Positions 44,836 through 57,426 of a stretch of DNA of 64,000 nucleotides are shown here, in pieces. The position numbers were made by a program, and so were the translations under genes. The stretch is from Akanthomyces muscarius (taxonomy: Eukaryota > Ascomycota > Sordariomycetes > Hypocreales > Cordycipitaceae). The stretch is taken from NCBI RefSeq assembly GCF_028009165.1, contig NC_079241.1, forward strand, positions 6,138,001-6,202,000, given 5' to 3'. Numbering within the stretch: position 1 is the first letter of the stretch; the number at the start of each line of letters is the position of its first letter. Below the pieces are notes generated by a model. That model was not told the origin of the DNA. It was given only the letters and a program-made list of their open reading frames with translations, and made no database searches.

Positions 44836-46109
44836 TTAAAAAGTCACATCTTTGCCCGATTTGGCGCTCTCCTGGATCGCCTCGATGATGCGAAGGACAT
44901 CGCGGGCCTCGGTGGGCTTCACTGGCACATCCTCCTCCTTTCCGCTCTCGACCGCCTTGCCAAAAGCATTGTAAAAGGTCGTGTACGTCTCGGGCTTTAG
45001 ATCCGGCACCGCCGCTATCGACGACTTGCCATCCGCATCGACCACCGTCAGACGCATGCTCTCCGGCTTGTCCTTGCCGAAGCCCTCGGCCGTGGGCTTG
45101 ACGCCGGCCTTGAGCTGGTCCTCCTGGGGGTCGAGGCCGACCTTGTGGAAGCTGCCCTTGATGCCGCGGACCCAGAAGCGCTGCTGGTCGACCTCGGCGC
45201 TGAGGGCGCTGATGCGGACGTGGACGAGCTTGCCGTCGGGGTACGTGAGCTCGGCGGCGACGGCGTCCGGGTTGAAGAACTCGGGCTTGCCCTCGCGCTG
45301 GGACAACAGGCGGCCGTGGACCGACTGCGGCATGCCAAAGAGCACGTAGGCCTGGTCGATGAGGTGGGTGCCGAGGTCGAAGAGCGCGCTGCCGCCCTGG
45401 GGGATGCCCAACTCGCCCTTCCAGTTGGTGGCCGCGACGGCCTTGTAGCGGTCGAAATGCGTGTTGTACTCGAGGACGCGGCCGAGGGTGCCCTGGGCTA
45501 GCAGGTGCCGGACGGTCAGGAAGTCCGAGTCCCAGCGGCGGTTCTGGTACACGCAGATGAGGCGGCCGTGGGCGCGCGCAATCGAAATGAGCTGGTCGGC
45601 CTCGGCCGAGGTGGGCACAAAGGGCTTCTCGGTCAGGACGTGCTTGCCCGACTCGAGCGCGGCCTTGGTCAGCGTAAAGTGGTTGTCGGGCGGGGTGGTG
45701 ACGACGACGACGTCGACGGCGGCGTCGGCGAGGAGGTCCTGGACGTCGGTGTAGTGCTTGGCATCGGGGTGGTCGGCGGGCGCAGAGTTGCCGTCCTTGG
45801 GGCTGCGCTGGACGATGGCGTGGAGCTTGAACTGAGGGGTGGTGGCGATGAAGGGGATGTGGAAGATCTTGGCAGACATGCTGGAGGGCAAAGGTCAGCC
45901 ATTGCTGCTTCCTGGCGTTTCGTGCTGAAACATTGGATAGCACGATTTGCTAGGCGAAGCTTCGTTGAAGGATTGGGCAGCTGTTGCTGAATTGCTCATG
46001 ATGCGAATCATCACCCATGGCGGGGGAGGGGGAGGGGTCAAGGTGGGATGCTGCAGAGGAGGACTCACCCATATCCAATCACGCCGACGTTGAAGGTTTT
46101 GCTGGCCAT
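44836..46109 (-). CDS. GFO/IDH/MocA-family NAD(P)-dependent oxidoreductase (two exons)
   Basis: Exon 46069-46109 encodes MASKTFNVGVIGY and the intron (188 bases, long for this window) splits the next Gly codon; exon 2 is 44836-45880, giving 361 aa. The join creates GVIGYGMSAKIFH, the Rossmann GxGxxx dinucleotide site. EKPFVPTSAEAD carries the conserved Glu-Lys-Pro whose Lys contacts cofactor and substrate, and GGSALFDLGTHLIDQA has the catalytic Asp/His helix of the C-terminal alpha/beta domain. RRWDSDF and FDRYK fit sugar-type members. Family enzymes oxidise or reduce sugars, inositols or dihydrodiols; the substrate is undetermined. Starting at the internal Met near 45876 would lose the cofactor site. 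Confidence 0.92.
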
Positions 46110-48180
46110 CGTGTTCGTGTAGATGCTCTGAACGGTATAGTGCTAATATTCGAAAGAAATCCAAGAGATGCGACAGACGTCTCTCCTATATATGAAGCTC
46201 CAGACCAACAAGGACAGAAGAAAAGCTTGTCAAGACCCTGATCCGCTTAATAATGTTACAATATGGAAAAGTGACGGCGGAAACGTCACCGCTGTAAGGT
46301 AGCGCATCCGGAGGCGTTCCAGGCGAGCTCCAGGTAGCTGCTCAGCTGCTGCTCTAGCGGGCTTCTAGATGGCGCAGGACCCACGCATGTGGGTGACGAA
46401 ACAGGGCGCTCTGCCGAATAAGAAGAGATTGAACGGGGAGTTGTTGGCTAATTAATTGAGTAAAATCACTTAAAAAAAGATATTTTTCTTGTCCTTTTTG
46501 TCCTTTTTATTTTCATTTTCTATTTTATCTTCTTTACGTTCGCAACAGCCGAGAAGCAGCCCGTGGAATAGAAAGCCAACACCAGCCTCTGCGCTATACA
46601 GAGGTAGGTAGCGACCGTGACCCCCAATAGGCGCCCCCACTGCAGCGTCTTGCTCGCTGTGACAATCCCATCCAGCGGCAAGCTCTCGCTAGCATCACCC
46701 AGAAGAGCCCCCGTAAAGTGGACAGAAAAACTGGCCCAGCACCGCTATGAGCGGGAAAAGGGCCGACTTTTTCGTTACGGCAGACCCGCCGCCGCTCTCG
46801 CAGCGTACACAGTGTATGCGACTTTTGACAATGTTGATTTCCAATCGTTGAGCTTTTCATGCTGGACTTTTGCCTTGATCTTTTGTTCCCACGTGCCACT
46901 GTTGCAATGCGGAGTCGCCTTCCTTGAGTCACTCGCCGGCCTCGTCAACGATTGCCGAATTGATCGGATGGTCCACGACGGGACAAACACCGCGCTCCAG
47001 CAACTTCCTATTCTGTGCCCTCCGTAGATCGCGAGACCAGAGCAACCGTTTTGCCAGCTTCAATTAATCGCCTATCGCCGAATTCTTGACCGCCGATCGT
47101 CTCTCCGGTATGAGCAAATGCGTGGTTGGGTTGGGCAAGCTTCGGTCTGCTAGTCCACTGCACACAGAGCTGCGCGTTCTGCTTCTCGCAATCGTCACCG
47201 GAGCGAACAAGACGCAAATTGGGCTCACAACTTGCAATTTTTTTCTCTGATTCTACTGCTTAAATAAAGTGCCAAAGGAAGTAGACAGTATAGATGCAGC
47301 ATCACGTCACAAGCTCGAAGAGTGGTTGCAGCCGGAGCATTGCCAAATTGACTGTTTCAGTATGCTCACTTTGCAAGTGTAAGTCTCGCATGCAATATCA
47401 TGCCGGCGTCCAGATAAGCAAGGTCCTCTCTTGATTGCTCTCGAGAGCTTGTCAACCTTACACGCGAAGATGTACTGAGATAAGAACTTGACGACATGCC
47501 CATATGACAGCAGAAATCGTCCAGCAAAGACCGAAAAAGACGCCATTTCTTCAAGAGCGTCAAATTATAACAGATTTCCTTTTCAACTGTGAATCGATAC
47601 TACGATCAGATGCAGCTCGACCTTGGACCAAGTCAATGGACCAGATATGCCGGGGCGTCGATCTCAGAATTACGGTTCAATTTCAGGAGTCGGTGCCGTG
47701 GGACATTTGCCTCCGATATACTAACCTATACTCTACTCGCCACGCTTTTGCCATGCAGTAATACCAATTTTGCCATCACAAAACACTTCAGTACCAAGAT
47801 TTGATGTCGATGGCCCGAATGACGGCATAGGCCTGTTCTCGTCATTGAGTAGCGAGGCTGTGTCAAGTCGATCGTATTTCGCATTTGCCGGCCCGGTCGA
47901 AGCATGCTCAGCCCTACAACACCACTCCCGAAATGGGCATCCAAGGCTGAGCCTACTAAAATTCAATAGACATCCACCGGAGCTGGGAGGCACAGCTGTC
48001 GCAGCGAATAGACGCCCTTCTGGGACTTTTTTATTAGTTGGCATGGCGCAGGGCACTCAGCCTCGCTCCACGGGCCTTGACGGAAATTGCACACCACTCC
48101 CTTCTTATACGCTGGCTTTCTAATCCATCGAAGCTCTACAACATGTAATCCATCCACAACAAGTTCGAAAGACGAGCATT
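46110..48180. other. Gene-free divergent region
   Basis: Divergent upstream region of the oxidoreductase and the Zn2Cys6 gene. No gene, repeat or RNA gene is supported; T-rich sequence near 46490-46540 is the only compositional feature noted. Confidence 0.5.
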
Positions 48181-50241
48181 ATGGTTCAAAAGGGCAAAGA
48201 AGCAGCAGTGGACAGGTCGCAACACTGCCACACGTGCCGACGCCAACGGCTGCGCTGCGACGGCGTCCGTCCGACATGCAACAAGTGCCTCGCCCGCGGC
48301 GTCGACTGCCTCGGCTACGGCACGCAGGCGCTGCTCTGGGTGCAACCGCAGTCGAAGTCGTCGGGCACGCAGGCGGACCACCAGCAGCAGCAGAAGGAGC
48401 AGGAGACGACCCCGACGGAAGCACGGCAAGGTCGGAAAAAGGGCCGTCCGAAGCTGGTGTTGATGCAGCGCACCGCGGCGGAGCTTGCCCTGCCCGACGG
48501 CGAGGAGCTGGAGCTGACGAGGAAGCCGAAAGCCACACATCTGACCGCGTACCGCAAGTACATGAAGATGCGTGGCTTCCGCGACGAGTACCTGCGACGA
48601 CGCAAGATTGTGCTGAGCCCGGGCTTGGACCCCGAAGGTTACCAGATGCAGCGACTGATAATCGATTCGCTCCGTTACTGTAATGCTGCGCCAAGCCCCC
48701 CTACCCTGTGAGATGACCGCCGCCCTTTTTGCTAATGTGAGTTTCGAGCTTTGCTCACTAGATGACGAACATGTGTGCTCGGATCTGGTCCTCCTCGACA
48801 CCCCCGCGAATCCGTTCCGCGTCCTCGTCGAGTTTTGGAGCTACCTCCCCGACATCGTCTCGGACCCCCTCGTCTCCGTCTCGGCCGTCCACCGCATCAG
48901 CAAGACGCAGTCGGCGCTCGAGGTCGCCGCCTACGTGCCGGGGTACAAGTACGAGCTCCGGCGCAACAGGCTGCTCTCGGTCAAGCACCCGCTGGTGCCC
49001 GTCGTCTTTCGGCACCAGCAGCGCATGGCCGGTGCTCTGGCCGCCATGGTGGCCGACGCGGAACAGTGTGAGCATCGTGGTCTTCTCGAAGCCATCACCA
49101 CTTTGATCTTGTGCGAGGTAAGCCCAGAAGCAGCTGCTGCGTTTATCCTGCTTCTCGTGTGTACCCTATTGCTCATAGCTAGAACGCCTAGGTTCAACAA
49201 TCGCTCTTTGGGAACTGGGACAAGCATCTCCTCGGAGCCCAGGCCATCATCGCCGCTCGAGGAGGAATAGAGACGTTTGTGTCGGAAAAGCTGAATCCAG
49301 TCAACTTTGATCTGTGCACAGTCATGCAGTAAGTTTCATCCCCGGCACACCGCGGCAAAAGCGTACAGACTAGCCAACACACGAGCAGGGTGGAGGTGAT
49401 GCGAGACGTTGGGTCACCATCGTGTCTTTTGCGCGCCAAAAAGGCCGTGCTTGAGGACTATCTGGAGCACGTCATACCCGTATACCAAGAAGGGTGGCTC
49501 TCGGGGTTCCCATGCACAGACTTTCTGATGAGCTCCCTCGTACGCATCAACATGGCTCGCTACGACGACTACCAAGACAGCGCTGGCGTCGTGACCAGAC
49601 TAGATCTGCGACGCAAGCTTCTCGAAGAAATCGTCGCCTTTTCTCCAGCGGCGTGGCTCGGCTCCCGCACGCATCAGCTCAAAAAAGTGTTCGGGGAGCG
49701 CGCAAAAGAGGTGGAACAAGAAAGCACACGATGCGCCCTCTTGGACCTCATACAGTCGTTCCAACTGTCCACCATGCTGTACGCAACTCGGACGCTGTTC
49801 CTGGACAATGGCATACATGTCCTAATAGGGGCCACTGCTGCAGAGGTCGTGCCGCCCGCGCAGGACCGCTTCTCGCAAAGCACCGCCAGCGGCAGCATCA
49901 TCTACCTGCGGCAGGCCGAGGCGGCTACGCTGGCAGCGCTGGACGCTTCCCTGCGGCGCGTCTGGGCGACGGAGCAGGCGTCGCCGGACTGGTTCGGCAA
50001 GTTTACCGTCTGGCCGCTGTTCATGCTCGGCATGTCCATCCACCCCGCCGCCGAGCCGGACGAGACCAAGGACTTTGTGTGCCGGTCGCTGCTGCGGCTC
50101 GGCCACCACATGGGGAGCATGGCCTACAAGGACGCGATATGGGCCATGCAGCACACCTGGGAGAAGACCGAGAGGTTTGAGCGCTCGCACTGGCTCGGCG
50201 AGCTTCCTCTGGACGTCCTGCCGGGGCTCTTCTTCATGTAA
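48181..50241 (+). CDS. Zn2Cys6 transcription factor with fungal-specific domain (four exons)
   Basis: Nuclear regulator of 614 aa. Exons 48181-48679, 48762-49117, 49192-49328 and 49389-50241 are joined through introns of 82, 74 and 60 bases. The binuclear zinc cluster uses Cys 16, 19, 26, 33, 36 and 43 (CX2CX6CX6CX2CX6C) with the basic run RRQRLR; a Gln-rich linker and the basic GRKKGRPK, an AT-hook-like or NLS segment, follow. The remainder resembles the fungal-specific Fungal_trans_2 domain (LLDTPANPFRVLVEFW and LLGAQAIIAARGG), and the C-terminus ends LPLDVLPGLFFM. Exon 1 alone would read into a stop 30 codons later, so the splice is needed. Convergent with ISA1; target genes unknown. Confidence 0.92.
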
Positions 50242-50580
50242 AAGCATTGCTGCGAGTGACGTCACAGCACACGAAATGCGGCAATTCTTCGTAAAAAGAG
50301 TTCAGATATGAATATAGATTGTATTCGTTGTATGATCTAATATTAAAAAAAGCAGCAATGTCCCAATGTTCTGATTTAACGCCTGATTACGCCGTTGAAT
50401 GTTTCTTCCGCTGCTGTCGTCCCCTGCTGGTGGCATCAGTCCTCAATTCGCAGTTGTGAGCTTGCTGCTCCGTACCGCCGAGGTCATGTGTTGGTTCCAG
50501 GATCGGTTTCGCAATACCGAGCCCAATGCCCATGATTAAATGTACAGTCGTCGATGGAAGGGGGGGGGGGCAGTATTCTT
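50242..50580. other. Convergent 3' region with G11 tract
   Basis: Between the stop codons of the regulator and Isa1. Contains a run of eleven G (50560-50570) and otherwise only 3' UTR sequence. Confidence 0.6.
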
Positions 50581-51362
50581 CTATACCATGAAAGACTCGC
50601 CACAGCCGCATTCTTCCTCTGTGGAGCAGTTAGTATGCAGTTGCCAAGGTTGAGCAGATGGTTGCGGTAGTACGTACTGATGTTTGGGTTTCTAAAAACA
50701 AATCGCTGGCTCAGCTTGTCTTCTGCCCAGTCCATCTCGCTGCCGATGATGCTAAACAGCGCCTTGCTGTCGATGAGGACCCGGACGCCGTCCTGCTCGA
50801 CCGTCTCGTCAAAGGCGCCCGGCTTGTCGACGTACTCCAGATGGTACGCCAGCCCGCTGCAGCCGCGATTGCGCACGCCGACCTTGATGAGCTTGGGCTC
50901 GGGCTGGTCCAGCATGTTGCGCAGCTGCTCGACGGCGGCGGGCGTCAGCTTCATGGCGGCCTTGCGCGCCCGGAGCTTCGACCGCGGCCGCGTGGGCTTG
51001 GTCTTTTGCGGCTCCTTGTCGGCGACGGCGGCGGGCTGCTGCGTCAGCGATGGCGCGGGCGAGGCAGCAGCGTGTGCTGGTGGTTGTGATGGTGGTGCCG
51101 TGGTGGAGGCGGGTGCGGGCGACGCAGGCGATGACTGCGGCGGGCGTGTCTCGTGGACCTTGGGCAGAGGCTCGGGATAGGCAATCGACGTCTCGGTGAG
51201 GTCTTCGCCGCCGCCGCGCGCATCGGTCGGTGAGCGCGACGGCAGGGCGTAGGATTGGTAGGCGGCGCACACTGGTCTCGAGGTTGAGAATTGTCGAATT
51301 GCCAGGCGGGAGGCACAGTGGCGGGCGGCGGCAAGACGGCCGATGTAGAGGTGGGCGTTCAT
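50581..51362 (-). CDS. ISA1: Isa1-type mitochondrial iron-sulfur cluster assembly protein (two exons)
   Basis: A-type carrier needed for [4Fe-4S] cluster formation in mitochondria. Exons 50678-51362 and 50581-50618 (59-base intron) give 240 aa. A presequence (MNAHLYIGRLAAARHCASRL) and a long Pro/Ala/Ser-rich, probably disordered segment precede the conserved domain (about residue 135 onward: AAMKLTPAAVEQLRNML). The three cluster-binding Cys are present: one in RGCSGLAYHLEY and two in CGCGESFMV, which is encoded by the small second exon. RFVFRNPNI joins to KEECGCGE across the splice. Skipping the small exon would remove two ligands. The gene is convergent with the Zn2Cys6 regulator. Confidence 0.95.
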
Positions 51363-52057
51363 GGTGGCGGAAGCATGGGAGGGATGAGCTTCTCCAGATG
51401 CAAAAGGGAGTAGGAACAGAGTTTATGAGCAAGACTGGCGCATGTCGTTGGATTGCAGGATATGTTGATGATAGAATTTGGTTGGAGCTTTGTCGGGGAG
51501 AGTAGCGGGTTAGTAATGAGAACCAAGTGCTGTGCTCCGGTGCATGTTACAGTGCATGTTCACAGTGGCTCAGCGCTGTTTTAGTGCTCGGCTCAGCGAG
51601 GTGGCCTGACTCTGTATCCCGTCTTCCGCCGAGCAAAATGTGGAATCGGCTCTCAGGACTTGAACACCAATCACAGCCCGTACATTAGTCACAGTTGGCT
51701 GTTTTTGTGGCGACTTGGGAATTGGCCACAAGCCAAACTGGTAGACTTGATGGCCAGCATGTCCGTAGAGGTGTCTATGAATTTACTTCGATAATCACCA
51801 ATCGCCAGGCAACAAGAAACAAGAAACAATCGTTTGCAGCACCGAGAAAAGCCCAATCCAACGGCGTCATTCTCCAGAAACTCCAACCTTTGTGTCCGTG
51901 CAGTGCTGCACGCTTCCAAGCTTGTCTCAACAGAGTCCCTCAATCATGCGGAGCCTCCCACCTGCCTGGTGGCCTGCAGACCACTTCTCACAGGCCCCGT
52001 GATGCATCCCTACCTTACACTTCCGTCTCTAGGTATCAATTTACATCGCTGCTGACC
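51363..52057. other. Intergenic region
   Basis: Promoter of ISA1 and 3' flank of the SLC6 gene. A 204-codon open frame at 51695-52309 (+) overlaps the SLC6 C-terminal exon antisense and shows no domain, so it is not called. Confidence 0.5.
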
Positions 52058-54074
52058 CTACACGCCTCGCTTTTTGGCCTCCTGGTCACTGCCATTTCCG
52101 GCTTCGATACTGCTAGTCGATGCAACATCATCGGCGGGGACCAAAACATTGGCACCGTAGTCATGATGGCCGTCGCTGCGTCGCGGCGGCGGAATCAGGA
52201 TGTCAAACCACCGCGGCACAATCAGGCCGGCTCCTATGAGAATCAGAGCAATGTGGCCAACTGCAAATCCAAAAATATGGAGCGGATCGTTTCGCAGCTC
52301 ATAGAATGATGGATATGAGAAGCTGTACACTATCGACAGTGTCGGCGCCGCAATATAACGAACCAGCGGTGCCCAGAACGCCGGAATCTTCCAGTTTTTA
52401 CCTTGCCCGACAATCTCATTCAAGTCGCGGCGAAGCTGATTACCCTGAAAATTGGCATTAGTTTTGTCAGAGGAATTCGCCAGAGGGTACACGTACCGAG
52501 TAAAAAGCAACGAACCAAACGCGTGCGGCAAAGACGCTCTTGTTCCACCACTTGGGGGCTACTGCATCGGGCGTCCTCGCCAGCAGTACAGATCCAACCA
52601 AGCCGACGATGAAGATACCAAACCCTACGCATGCGCCAGCAACCGGTGAAACAGCCTGTGCGATTGTGACGCCAAGCACCATGCCCCCGAAGAAGCCGCC
52701 GTTGAATGTCAGGAAAGCCGGCAGGCCGACTTGCCCAACGACGTCGCGCCATCGATACAGTGTTGTCGATGTAACGCACTCAGCCCAGACGACAAATACC
52801 AGGCCTACATCGTTGATCCAGCGATCCACGCCGCCCAGCAAATAGAATCCAAATTCTGTGCAGTACGGCAGCGTCAGGCAGAAAAATGCAACCACGACAG
52901 CGGTTACTACCCACGGCCGACTAAATCGCGGGTGGGCATCCATGATTAAAGTGACAATGGCATCAACCATGGCAAAAGCCGAGCTGTATCCAAGAACCAT
53001 GAGAGTAAAGAACAGCATGACGGCCCAGAAGTTGGCACCAGGCATCTGCGTGACGGCTGTGGGCAGTGTGATGAAGCCCACCACAAAACTGCCGAGTCGC
53101 TCGCCACTGCCAGGTACGATGCCGAGAAAGCCGATCACGCCATATACAATGAACGCCGCAACATTTTCGAACAAGACGTTGCTACTCACAATCATGATCG
53201 AGTCCATGACCGCATTAGAGTACTTTTGGTTGTAAGATGCATACGACGTGAAATAGCCGAAACCGACACCCGTGGAAAAGAAGACCTGCCCACATGCCGT
53301 CTGCCAGATGGTGCCTTTCGCCAGCTGGCTGCCGTTCCAAGTAGCCCAGAAGTATCGAACGCCGCGGGCGGCATTCTCGAGCGAGAGAGCTCGGCCGATG
53401 AGGACAAAGGTAATGACAATAGGGAGGCCCATCGTAAAGTACACGACACGGCCTGTAAGGCCGACGCCGCGAAAGATGGAAATCCACACCAGAAACCAGG
53501 TGAAAACAGCCCAGCCGACAGTCTCGCCAATGACTGCCACGCCAGGGTACTGGACATATTTTGTGACCGAGGATCCGTCGGCGGAGAAACTGCCCGGGAT
53601 CGGGTCGACATTGGCAACGACGTCTTGCATGTAAAATTCTTCGCTTCGGCCCGTCCAAGGCAGAGGGCTCTTGAAGGAATTGCGAAAGTAAATCATGATC
53701 CACGCCAAGTTGACCACAAAATACGGACTAACCACCGTCCCGACGTAGATGAGCGAGAGGCCGGCGCCCTTGAGGCGGTGGTTGATGTTGTTGTAGGCGA
53801 CGACGCAGCCTCCGCGGTAGGCTTGCCCAATGGCGATCTCGAGAACCAGGACCGGTATGGCGATGAGGAAGACGCAGAGCAAGTACGGAATGAACCACTG
53901 CAGCCCGTGGTTGTTGAACGTCTGGCTGGGATAGCGCAACAGGTTTCCCATGCCCGCGCAGCCACCCATGGAGGCGAGCAGGAAAGCGGCCCGCGACGGC
54001 CATTGATCGCGGCCATCGGGAGACTTGCTACTCTTGGGCGCAACGATATTTACGAATTTTGTAAACGCGCCCAT
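52058..54074 (-). CDS. SLC6-type sodium:neurotransmitter symporter family transporter (two exons)
   Basis: Polytopic membrane protein of 654 aa from exons 52497-54074 and 52058-52444 (52-base intron). The start at 54074 (MGAFTKFVN) is preferred to an upstream Met that adds a Cys-rich leader. TM1 contains GGCAGMGNLLRYPSQTFNNHG, matching the unwound TM1 ion and substrate site of the family (usually GNVWRFP). PVLVLEIAIGQAYR in TM2, the TM3 Tyr segment SLIYVGTVVSPYF and TACGQVFFSTGVGFGYFTSYAS in TM6 are also conserved. About twelve helices are expected with a long cytosolic tail. Animal members carry amino acids, GABA or monoamines with Na+; fungal members are poorly characterised, so amino-acid uptake is an inference. 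Confidence 0.92.
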
Positions 54075-55270
54075 GTTGAAGGATGCTGCTACTGGAGCAG
54101 GCGTTGATATTTGAGGAACGATGTCATGTAGTGTCGGCAAGGCGATTCGGTGTCGGGTAAGGATGGAACAGACAAAGATGCAAGCGCATGGCAATCTGAG
54201 ATAGAGATATTTCGCGGGACATGCGACTTTTTAAGAGGGAACAGGGTTATCTAGACGAGGCCGTCTCGGCCGATGATGACATCGAAACATGCAAGGAAGG
54301 AGCGGAGAAGGCTTCTTGGCAAAGGTACATGCGCTGTCTGGCAACCTTGAACTTTTTCATTTGATCGCTCGCCGGTCCAACATGTCGACATTGCCCGCCC
54401 CTTTTTTAGCAAAACTTGAATCTCCATGAGGATGCTTGGCGAAAACTCATGGCTGGCCTGCCTACCAAAGCTTACCAGTTTACACTAGTTACAAGTGCAA
54501 AGAACCTAAAGAGTTATGAATGTGGGTTTCGGCGATTTTGTATCCCGCATCTCGCTTCTGCTGAGACATGATGCGAATAGCATCTGTTGCGCGCAAGGAA
54601 ATAACAGACAGCTCACTGCCGCTCGTCTGGGAATAGAGCCCAGCTTCGGTGTTTTGTTAGGATCGGCAGCCACCTCCGCAGGACAGCCAAGGCGCTTGTG
54701 TGGATAAGCATAAAACAACGTTTGAACGACGGGTCGCTGTGATAGGCGCAGAAACGGGATGCTTCTCCAGCGCCGAGGCACTAAACACACACAGCAGGAT
54801 TGCGCAGTGTCTTGGCCTGATCCTTTGTGTGTAATAGAGTTGGACGCAAAGCGTTTCGGCTATGCCGTTCAAATATTCTCTTTAAAACAGTTGCCAGTAC
54901 TAGCTACCAGGAGGATGGCCGTCAGAGGCAAAAGAGGACATTGTAGATTTTGCGTGGCACAGCCCCATCTTGGCGAGTCGCTTGGTTTACGAGTTTGCGC
55001 TCCTCTGGCAATTATCCTGACTCGTCAGGCTACTTCGGCGACAAAGCTCCGTGGCGGCGCCATGGTGATGTGTGCCAAGGACGCCGTCCGCTCCGCTTCA
55101 ACGAGGCTATTCAGCTCTGGAGGAAATACCAACAAAAAAGACGTGGCAAAATTAAAGTGAAAAGTTGCAAATTAGGAAAGGTACAAATCACATAGTAAAT
55201 GGAAAATCAGACAAATCAATTTCCGAGTAAGTCAACTCGTCAGCATCCCGTACAATTTTTTTTCATTTAC
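54075..55270. other. Intergenic region upstream of SLC6
   Basis: Promoter and flank of the SLC6 gene. No other gene is supported. From about 55200 the sequence becomes strongly AT-rich, leading into the mutated repeat copy. Confidence 0.5.
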
Positions 55271-55590
55271 AGTTATTGCACCACTTTTTCCTTAGGAGTA
55301 GTGTAAAAAAATGTTTTTTTTTCAGAAATTAATAAGAGCATAGATTAATTATAGCAGCATATTTAGACCAATATTAGCCCTACTAGGTAACATGCTATAT
55401 AGCTAAAAGTCGCTCTATATATTAGCTCATATTTTAGCCTCTTATCCTAGTATAAGAGGCCTAGTTATCTGCTTAGACTTATAATAAATATAGTGTAATA
55501 AGCGCTATTTTAGGTTTATTCTACCTAAATAACTAATTGAGTATTAATGTAGAGTAGTTATCAGTTATTTAAAGGGGAGAAATTAAAGAA
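55271..55590 (+). repeat. Unknown dispersed element, RIP-like mutated copy
   Basis: About 320 bases that align by eye to 58020-58325 in the same orientation. Shared anchors include TTATTGCACCAC, AGAAATTAAT, AGCATATT, CCCTACT and AGCTAAAAGTCGCTCT. Most differences are C-to-T or G-to-A in this copy, making it very AT-rich, as expected from repeat-induced point mutation. No coding frame survives and the element type is not recognised. Confidence 0.75.
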
Positions 55591-55658
55591 GAAGTAGAAT
55601 TATTGATCACTGGGGAGGAGAAGATTCCTTCCTAGCTCTTCTAGCCGGCTTCTCGTCC

Positions 55659-55892
55659 TTAAAATCTGCTTTCTAGCGCATGGATCCACTCGTCCGTGAC
55701 ACCACTGGTGACATAGGCAACGCTTTTGCCAACTGCCACGACTTCTCCGCTGATTTCCAGACCGGGTGTGTTGGGAAACTTGAGTATAGCGACAATAAGG
55801 AGCCCCGTCTCGGGAAATTTGCAGTCTGCCGGATTGGTTGTAGCACATCTCACTTTGACGAGAATTTCGGTAGGCTTGAGCTGTCCGGGCAT
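55659..55892 (-). pseudogene. Truncated medium-chain dehydrogenase (quinone-oxidoreductase-like) fragment
   Basis: The frame reads LKPTEILVKVRCATTNPADC, then NTPGLEISGEVVAVGKSV, the GroES-like N-terminal domain of zinc-type or quinone-type MDR enzymes. An AG acceptor just before LKPT suggests an original exon start near 55880. The similarity ends after about 60 residues (VAYVTSGVTDEW is not family-like) and a stop follows; the remaining ~270 residues of the enzyme are absent. The fragment lies directly beside the mutated repeat copy, so repeat insertion or recombination may have removed the rest. It is a different subfamily from the intact dehydrogenase at 58553. Confidence 0.6.
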
Positions 55893-57426
55893 TGGTGAGG
55901 AACAGTGGTGAGTTTTAACTGCGTTTGGAGGATACCTGGCGCGGAAAGCTGCCAATACTTCGTGTTCTTGGCTATGAAGTTTGGGTTTATATATAGCGAT
56001 GCAGGCTACTTTGCAGACAGTGATTGTCAAAGAATTACAGTATGCGAGTATCAAAGAACCAGCCCAAAATAGTGTTAGAAGAATAAGAGCCGCCATATGT
56101 AGATATGCCGAGTTTCCTCGGGTTTACTTGTAATTCAAAACGACAAGCAGGCATCGCATAGCACCGCCTCACTCACAGCATAATAGTTGCGCCAGCGGAG
56201 TGCGCGAGCTCCGCTCGAGTCGATAACCGACTCAGACGGAGGGTGATGGCACGGATAGTGAGAAAATGGACGCACCACCGCATGCCGTGAACTTTAATGT
56301 CTCTGTATGCTTTCAATGATGGTGGGCAATGCGAAGGCCTGCGAGGGGACGTAGGCAGCAGGCTTTCTCGGCTGAGTCCCTTCACCTGCGCAATCGGCGG
56401 GGTGGAGCGCCTGCGAGAGCTCACTATCGCCCGTTACATAAGTTCTCCGCGGCGTGGGCGGGAAGAGAGATGCTTCAATATGGCGTTACGGCGAATCCCC
56501 CGTCCGACTAGACACCGACACGCTGTCGTCATCACCACGCAAGGCAGACAACAAGCTATACAGCTGCTTCATGCAGGTCTCATCACTAGGATCCATGCAG
56601 CCGTGCTTGAGCACCGAGGCGGCGCTTCAGTGCCCTTTTCATGGCCATTTCTGCCTACTTTCCCCTTCACTCGTCCTATTCTATTCTGAGAAAGCCGCTT
56701 TTTCGAGGAAGTCCTTGCTTCGACAGTAAAGGGTGACCAACTAACAGCCCTAACAAAATGGTACTGTTCTCTAAGTATGATTCTGGAAAATTCCACCTTG
56801 GCCAATGGTACTGCGGCTGCAACGAGGAGGCCAAATGGCGCACACCTCGACCAAGGAAAATAGCAAGGGCGAGCGATGTTTGTGCCTTCTCCCCATGATA
56901 ACGCCTGCGTCCAGTGGGCGGCCTTAACTACATCACTACTGGGGACTAATCCACCGAATCTACACACGCAACCACGGCAACGTTGATGCAAGACAATTCC
57001 GCGTAGCTGCACATAGTCCCCGCCGAGGACGCCAACGTGGGGAGCTAAAATGCTACTCTTGGTGCCTTGGTGCTCGCAAGGCTCTCGGAGAGGCCAATCG
57101 GACGCCGACTGTTCCCCGCTGTGAGCGGCGCGGCCCATAGAGCTCCTTACAGACTGTCTTGCAGTGAACCACTCCATAACGCATCAAAGAAACATCAGTA
57201 CCAATGTTGAATTGACCTGATATACGCAGCTGTCTAGAATACACAAGTTCCAGGGACGAGGTAATGTGACGCTGCCAGTAACGCGTCTGTTTTGCCACCG
57301 GCTTCACTTTGGCTTACACACAGAAGTGCCCAGTGTGCAGGGTTTACATAACTGGCAAACAAGCGTATGAAAGCAAGCAGACGGCTCCAGCTAAGCTATG
57401 GAAGGAGATGCGATGTGAATGTCACT
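55893..57426. other. Gene-poor region
   Basis: Upstream of the dehydrogenase fragment and downstream of the small secreted protein gene. Overlapping open frames at 56297-56689 (+) and 56569-57177 (-) show no domain. No RNA gene or element end is recognised. Confidence 0.45.

Noticed and set aside
56569..57177. 202-codon minus-strand frame
   Set aside because: No recognisable domain or signal and it overlaps other similar-quality frames; not supported as a gene.
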